From WHSO01 sp963732875 (GTDB lineage Bacteria; Pseudomonadota; Alphaproteobacteria; SMXQ01), in the NCBI GenBank assembly GCA_963732875.1, contig CAVTBD010000002.1, forward strand, positions 2,418,001-2,482,000: a stretch of DNA of 64,000 bases, read 5' to 3'. Positions within the stretch are counted from its first letter, which is position 1. Each line of letters starts with the position of its first letter. The notes beneath the pieces were generated by a model. It did not search any database, was not told the origin of the DNA, and saw nothing but the letters and a program-made list of their open reading frames with translations. Made by a program: the position numbers and the translations under genes. Below are positions 61,148 to 64,000 of the stretch, in pieces.

Positions 61148-63766
61148 ATGCTGAAGCATAAGGTTCTTGTGCTGGCCGGATGCCTTTGCTGCGCTCTGGG
61201 CGTATTCGGCGGGGAAAGCGTTTGTGCCGCCTCCCCGGAGACTGCCAAGGGCGGCCAGGTTTCGCCGGCAACCATCGAGGTCCTGCAAAAGCGTGCACGG
61301 GCCGGGGCGGCCGATGCGCAGTTCCGCCTCGGATCCCTTTATGCGGTCGGTCGGGGTGTGCCAGTCAGCCCAAAAAAGGCTTTCGAATGGTGGCACCGGG
61401 CCGCTTTGCAGGGAATCTCCCAGGCTCAATCCAACCTGGGCATTATGTATGCGGAAGGCTTGGGTGCGCCGCAGGACTATCAAAAGGCGCGGCAATGGTG
61501 GCTGCAAGCCGCTCAAAATGGAGATAGCAAGGCTCTATACGGTCTCGGTCTGTTGCATGCACGAGGGTTGGGGGTGCCGCGCGACATCTCGGCGGCGCAG
61601 AAATGGTGGCTGGAGGCGGCAGGAGTATCGAATCCGGACGCGCTTTTCGCACTCGGACAGCTCGAGGCAGAAGGCTTCAAAGGAAAAACGGATTATGTCA
61701 GGGCTCGGGAATGGTGGCTGAAAGCCGCAAAGCTCGGCCAGGTAAAAGCCGAAGCGGGACTTGCTACCCTCTATGCCAACGGGCTCGGCGGTAAGCCTGA
61801 TCTCAAAGAAGCGCTGATCTGGATCACTTTGGCCGCTGACCATCAAGCGAAATACGTGGCCGGGCGTGATGCTATCCAGCACATTCTACCGCCACCTGTG
61901 GTGGCAGCGGCGCGCAAGCGGGTGAGTTTGCTTAGAGATAGACTGGCGCAGCAAGACGCGGCATCCGAGCTTGCCATGATAGAGCCGGTCACCCCTCAGC
62001 CCAATTCCTCCGAAAAAGCGCCAGCCCTTTCACAGGGTCATCACAAGCGGATTCCGATGTCCGCGGCTGCGGACACGAGCCATTCAAAAAAATCGAACGC
62101 CGCTGCAATACATTCGGTATCCGGCGGTGGATCGGAATATGCCGGGGACCGAACAAAGGCTGGCGTATTCCCCGGTTCAACGGGGCCGGTGGCTCCCTCG
62201 CGGCCATCGCCCCCAGCACAGATTGAAGCCACGGGCAAAGTAAAGCCTCCAGTGATGCAGAGCGCGAATACGATCGAAAGCAGTGGCGTTCGTCAGGGGC
62301 AGCTTGCAACACAAACGAACAAGACCGTAGGTTCTGTCCAGAATGCCAAGGCTCCCGTCCAGCTCGCCAATAAGGCAGACAAGTCCACTTCCAACCTTCG
62401 CAAGCCTGTTCGGAGCGATGCGACACCGTACAAAAACCCGACCGCTGCCGGCACGGCCAGGCAACCGGTTCAACGCGATCTTGCTACCCCTAACAATGAG
62501 ACGTTGGTCGCGGGTGTCGCCGCAAAGCCGGCGGCTGATACGGGTCAGCATGGGACTAAGCCAATCCCACCCACAAAAGGGGCCGCGCACATTAATGCTC
62601 ATGGGAAAGGGATGGAGGAAAACGTAAGGAAGGCAGAAAAGTCCAGCTTGGACACGCTACAGCGACCCGTCACGGTCGCGGCCGAAACCGATCGTTCGAA
62701 CCGCGCAAACCACGTTGCTTCAGTGACGCCGGAAAATATTTCTCCCGCGGAGCACCGGCCTTCCATTTCTTCCAATGGACCTTCCCAGCAGGGATTACGG
62801 GCGGGTGTCAAGGCGGCGGCTGAAACCGTGCTGCTGTCTCCTGCCCTTTCATCGGATACCGCTGCGAGCAATGTCGCTAACAGCCATTCGTCTACAACTT
62901 CTGCAGATACCGAACACGATATGTCCGCGTCTCCGGTGATGCTTTTAAAGGCGCCAACAACCAGCACAAGTACCATAGGACAACCCGCGGCGGACACCGG
63001 GATCACGATTGCGCTTGCCGAAACCAATCAGACCTTGCCGGGCCATGAAGTTGAGGGCAAGAAGGCGCGCGCGACCGATCAATCCGCTTCAATCGGTTCT
63101 GTCGAGAACGCCAACCCAGCGCATGGGAGTTCGCATCGGATTGACGACCATTTTGGATCAGGCGAGGGGACCCGTATGCGGCCCTCTATAGGAACACAGA
63201 CGACAGGCACGCCAAATGACGGGAGCCGCGTGACGCAGATCCCGAGCCTGGCCCGCGTTTTAAATAGCCGCCAACTTGGCGCCGATAGTGCCGACCAGGC
63301 TCGCGCCGCGCTGTCTTCGCCTCTTGCCAATCCGGGAAAAGCGCTTGTGCGGCTTGTGCAGGCGGAATTATCCCGGCGCGGGTATCATCCCGGGCCGGTG
63401 GATGGCGTTCTGGGGAACCATACGCGCAAGGCGCTCGAGGCGTTTGAGAAAACATATCACCTTGCCATGAGTGGCCTTATTACCAAGGCGCTTTTGAGTC
63501 GTCTAAACCTGGCTTCGGCCACGGCGCGGACACCTGCAGCCATGGCGACGCCGAAAAAACTCGCTGCGTCAAAACCCGAAAAGCTTACGGCGGAAATGGT
63601 TGCCAAGCTCCAATGGCTGCTCAAACGGCACGGATTTGATGTCGGGCCGGTCGACGGTGTCTTCGGATCCCATACACGGCACGCAATTCGCGCCTACCAG
63701 CGAAAGAACGACCTTCCAGTGACAGGGATGATTACGGCCGCGTTGATAGCATCATTACAAAAATAG
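61148..63766 (+). CDS. Exported Sel1-repeat protein with long disordered region and two peptidoglycan-binding domains
   Basis: 872 residues. Signal peptide VLVLAGCLCCALGVFGGESV ending CA. Five to six Sel1 repeats at ~45-235 (AAQAQFRLG-type: ADAQFRLGSLYAVGRGVPVS, SQAQSNLGIMYAEGLGAPQD). Residues ~270-725 are Ser/Thr/Ala/Pro-rich and disordered. Two PG_binding_1 domains end it: VQAELSRRGYHPGPVDGVLG (~731-787) and QWLLKRHGFDVGPVDGVFGS (~816-870). It would sit in the periplasm attached to the cell wall and offer Sel1 repeats as a docking surface. It likely belongs with the sigma-54 secretion cluster. Confidence 0.88.
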   Translation: MLKHKVLVLAGCLCCALGVFGGESVCAASPETAKGGQVSPATIEVLQKRARAGAADAQFRLGSLYAVGRGVPVSPKKAFEWWHRAALQGISQAQSNLGIMYAEGLGAPQDYQKARQWWLQAAQNGDSKALYGLGLLHARGLGVPRDISAAQKWWLEAAGVSNPDALFALGQLEAEGFKGKTDYVRAREWWLKAAKLGQVKAEAGLATLYANGLGGKPDLKEALIWITLAADHQAKYVAGRDAIQHILPPPVVAAARKRVSLLRDRLAQQDAASELAMIEPVTPQPNSSEKAPALSQGHHKRIPMSAAADTSHSKKSNAAAIHSVSGGGSEYAGDRTKAGVFPGSTGPVAPSRPSPPAQIEATGKVKPPVMQSANTIESSGVRQGQLATQTNKTVGSVQNAKAPVQLANKADKSTSNLRKPVRSDATPYKNPTAAGTARQPVQRDLATPNNETLVAGVAAKPAADTGQHGTKPIPPTKGAAHINAHGKGMEENVRKAEKSSLDTLQRPVTVAAETDRSNRANHVASVTPENISPAEHRPSISSNGPSQQGLRAGVKAAAETVLLSPALSSDTAASNVANSHSSTTSADTEHDMSASPVMLLKAPTTSTSTIGQPAADTGITIALAETNQTLPGHEVEGKKARATDQSASIGSVENANPAHGSSHRIDDHFGSGEGTRMRPSIGTQTTGTPNDGSRVTQIPSLARVLNSRQLGADSADQARAALSSPLANPGKALVRLVQAELSRRGYHPGPVDGVLGNHTRKALEAFEKTYHLAMSGLITKALLSRLNLASATARTPAAMATPKKLAASKPEKLTAEMVAKLQWLLKRHGFDVGPVDGVFGSHTRHAIRAYQRKNDLPVTGMITAALIASLQK

Positions 63767-63796
63767 GGCCGGCAGTTTTTTCAGTTGGAGGCGAGA

Positions 63797-64000
63797 TCAC
63801 GGCGAATGGAATGCTGCTTCGTAAGCATGAAGCCCTTCATCGAACACTGTCTCTGATAACTGAGCATGCATTCTTCCCAACAGGTATTGAGCAACGACCG
63901 CATGCGCATTGCCGGCACGAGTCAACTCTTCGAGGGAATGCAATGAATTTCCGACCCTGGCCTTAACGAGCAGTTGCAGGGCACAGGTCTCATGCCGGCA
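63797..64000 (-). CDS. C-terminal end of a Sel1-like protein (partial)
   Basis: Runs off the right edge. The visible 67 residues read ...ETCALQLLVKARVGNSLHSL, EELTRAGNAHAVVAQYLLGR and MHAQLSETVFDEGLHAYEAA, ending FHSP-stop (63797-63799). The A-G-x-A-x-A-V-x-A-Q-Y-L-L-G pattern is Sel1/TPR-like. Convergent with the preceding Sel1/peptidoglycan-binding gene. Confidence 0.55.
   Translation of the reverse strand, partial: CRHETCALQLLVKARVGNSLHSLEELTRAGNAHAVVAQYLLGRMHAQLSETVFDEGLHAYEAAFHSP

Noticed and set aside
1..64000. CRISPR arrays, rRNA genes or complete tRNA genes
   Set aside because: No regularly spaced direct repeats with unique spacers, no rRNA-like sequence and only a partial tRNA were found on reading through.

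Overview
The window looks like a chromosome segment of a GC-rich alphaproteobacterium, probably a Rhodospirillales-type organism. This rests on gene families and composition only; there is no rRNA and no complete tRNA to anchor it.

Region 1 (1-28.8 kb) is a large exopolysaccharide locus. It holds the tail of an outer-membrane barrel gene, a Wza-type export lipoprotein, a Wzc-type co-polymerase/tyrosine kinase, an O-antigen-ligase-like protein, a GumD/WcaJ-type priming transferase, a LapG-like cysteine peptidase, a membrane PAS sensor with a degenerate HD-GYP domain, a PP2A-like phosphatase, a beta-helix protein with a Tat/lipoprotein-like signal, a Wzx flippase, an FkbM methyltransferase, about six glycosyltransferases, a Wzy polymerase, a second methyltransferase, gmd and fcl (GDP-L-fucose) and hldE (ADP-heptose). 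The picture is a fucose-containing surface polysaccharide made by the Wzx/Wzy route.

Region 2 (28.8-31.9 kb) is a small peptide-modification-like module: an NTP_transf_5-type nucleotidyltransferase, a PqqD-like peptide chaperone, an HprK-like kinase, and two paralogous small proteins with an RR...YLAPTL N-terminus and low-complexity tails that are candidate substrates. Three copies of a ~115-bp structured repeat lie around gmd, fcl-hldE and this module.

Region 3 (32-40.2 kb) carries an OYE-family flavin oxidoreductase, a multi-PAS histidine kinase with its response regulator, a SemiSWEET, an unknown membrane protein, and a second response regulator/hybrid kinase pair.

Region 4 (40.2-47.4 kb) is a decayed, visibly lower-GC island. 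It starts at a 45-bp 3' fragment of a tRNA-Arg gene and a truncated tyrosine integrase, and contains two copies of a ~245-bp repeat, an intact IS5-family element, a chimeric transposase remnant, and small unknown or exported proteins.

Region 5 (47.4-64 kb) is the most interesting part. A sigma-54 activator lies next to a set of genes with good matches to sigma-54 promoters (TGGCAC-N5-TTGCA type). These include four secreted proteins that share an Asn/Gln/Gly motif, an exported protein with a double-glycine-like leader, a stand-alone periplasmic C39 peptidase, and a coiled-coil plus beta-barrel outer-membrane protein. The architecture resembles the Pseudomonas Fap functional-amyloid system (FapD = C39 peptidase, FapF = coiled-coil barrel), but with different secreted components. 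Sel1-repeat proteins flank it, one ending in two peptidoglycan-binding domains and preceded by its own sigma-54 promoter.

Sequence-quality note: about fourteen genes are interrupted, each reconstructed by the same +1 shift (one extra base). This points to insertion errors in the assembly more than to true pseudogenes. Such genes are typed 'pseudogene' here with both halves described.
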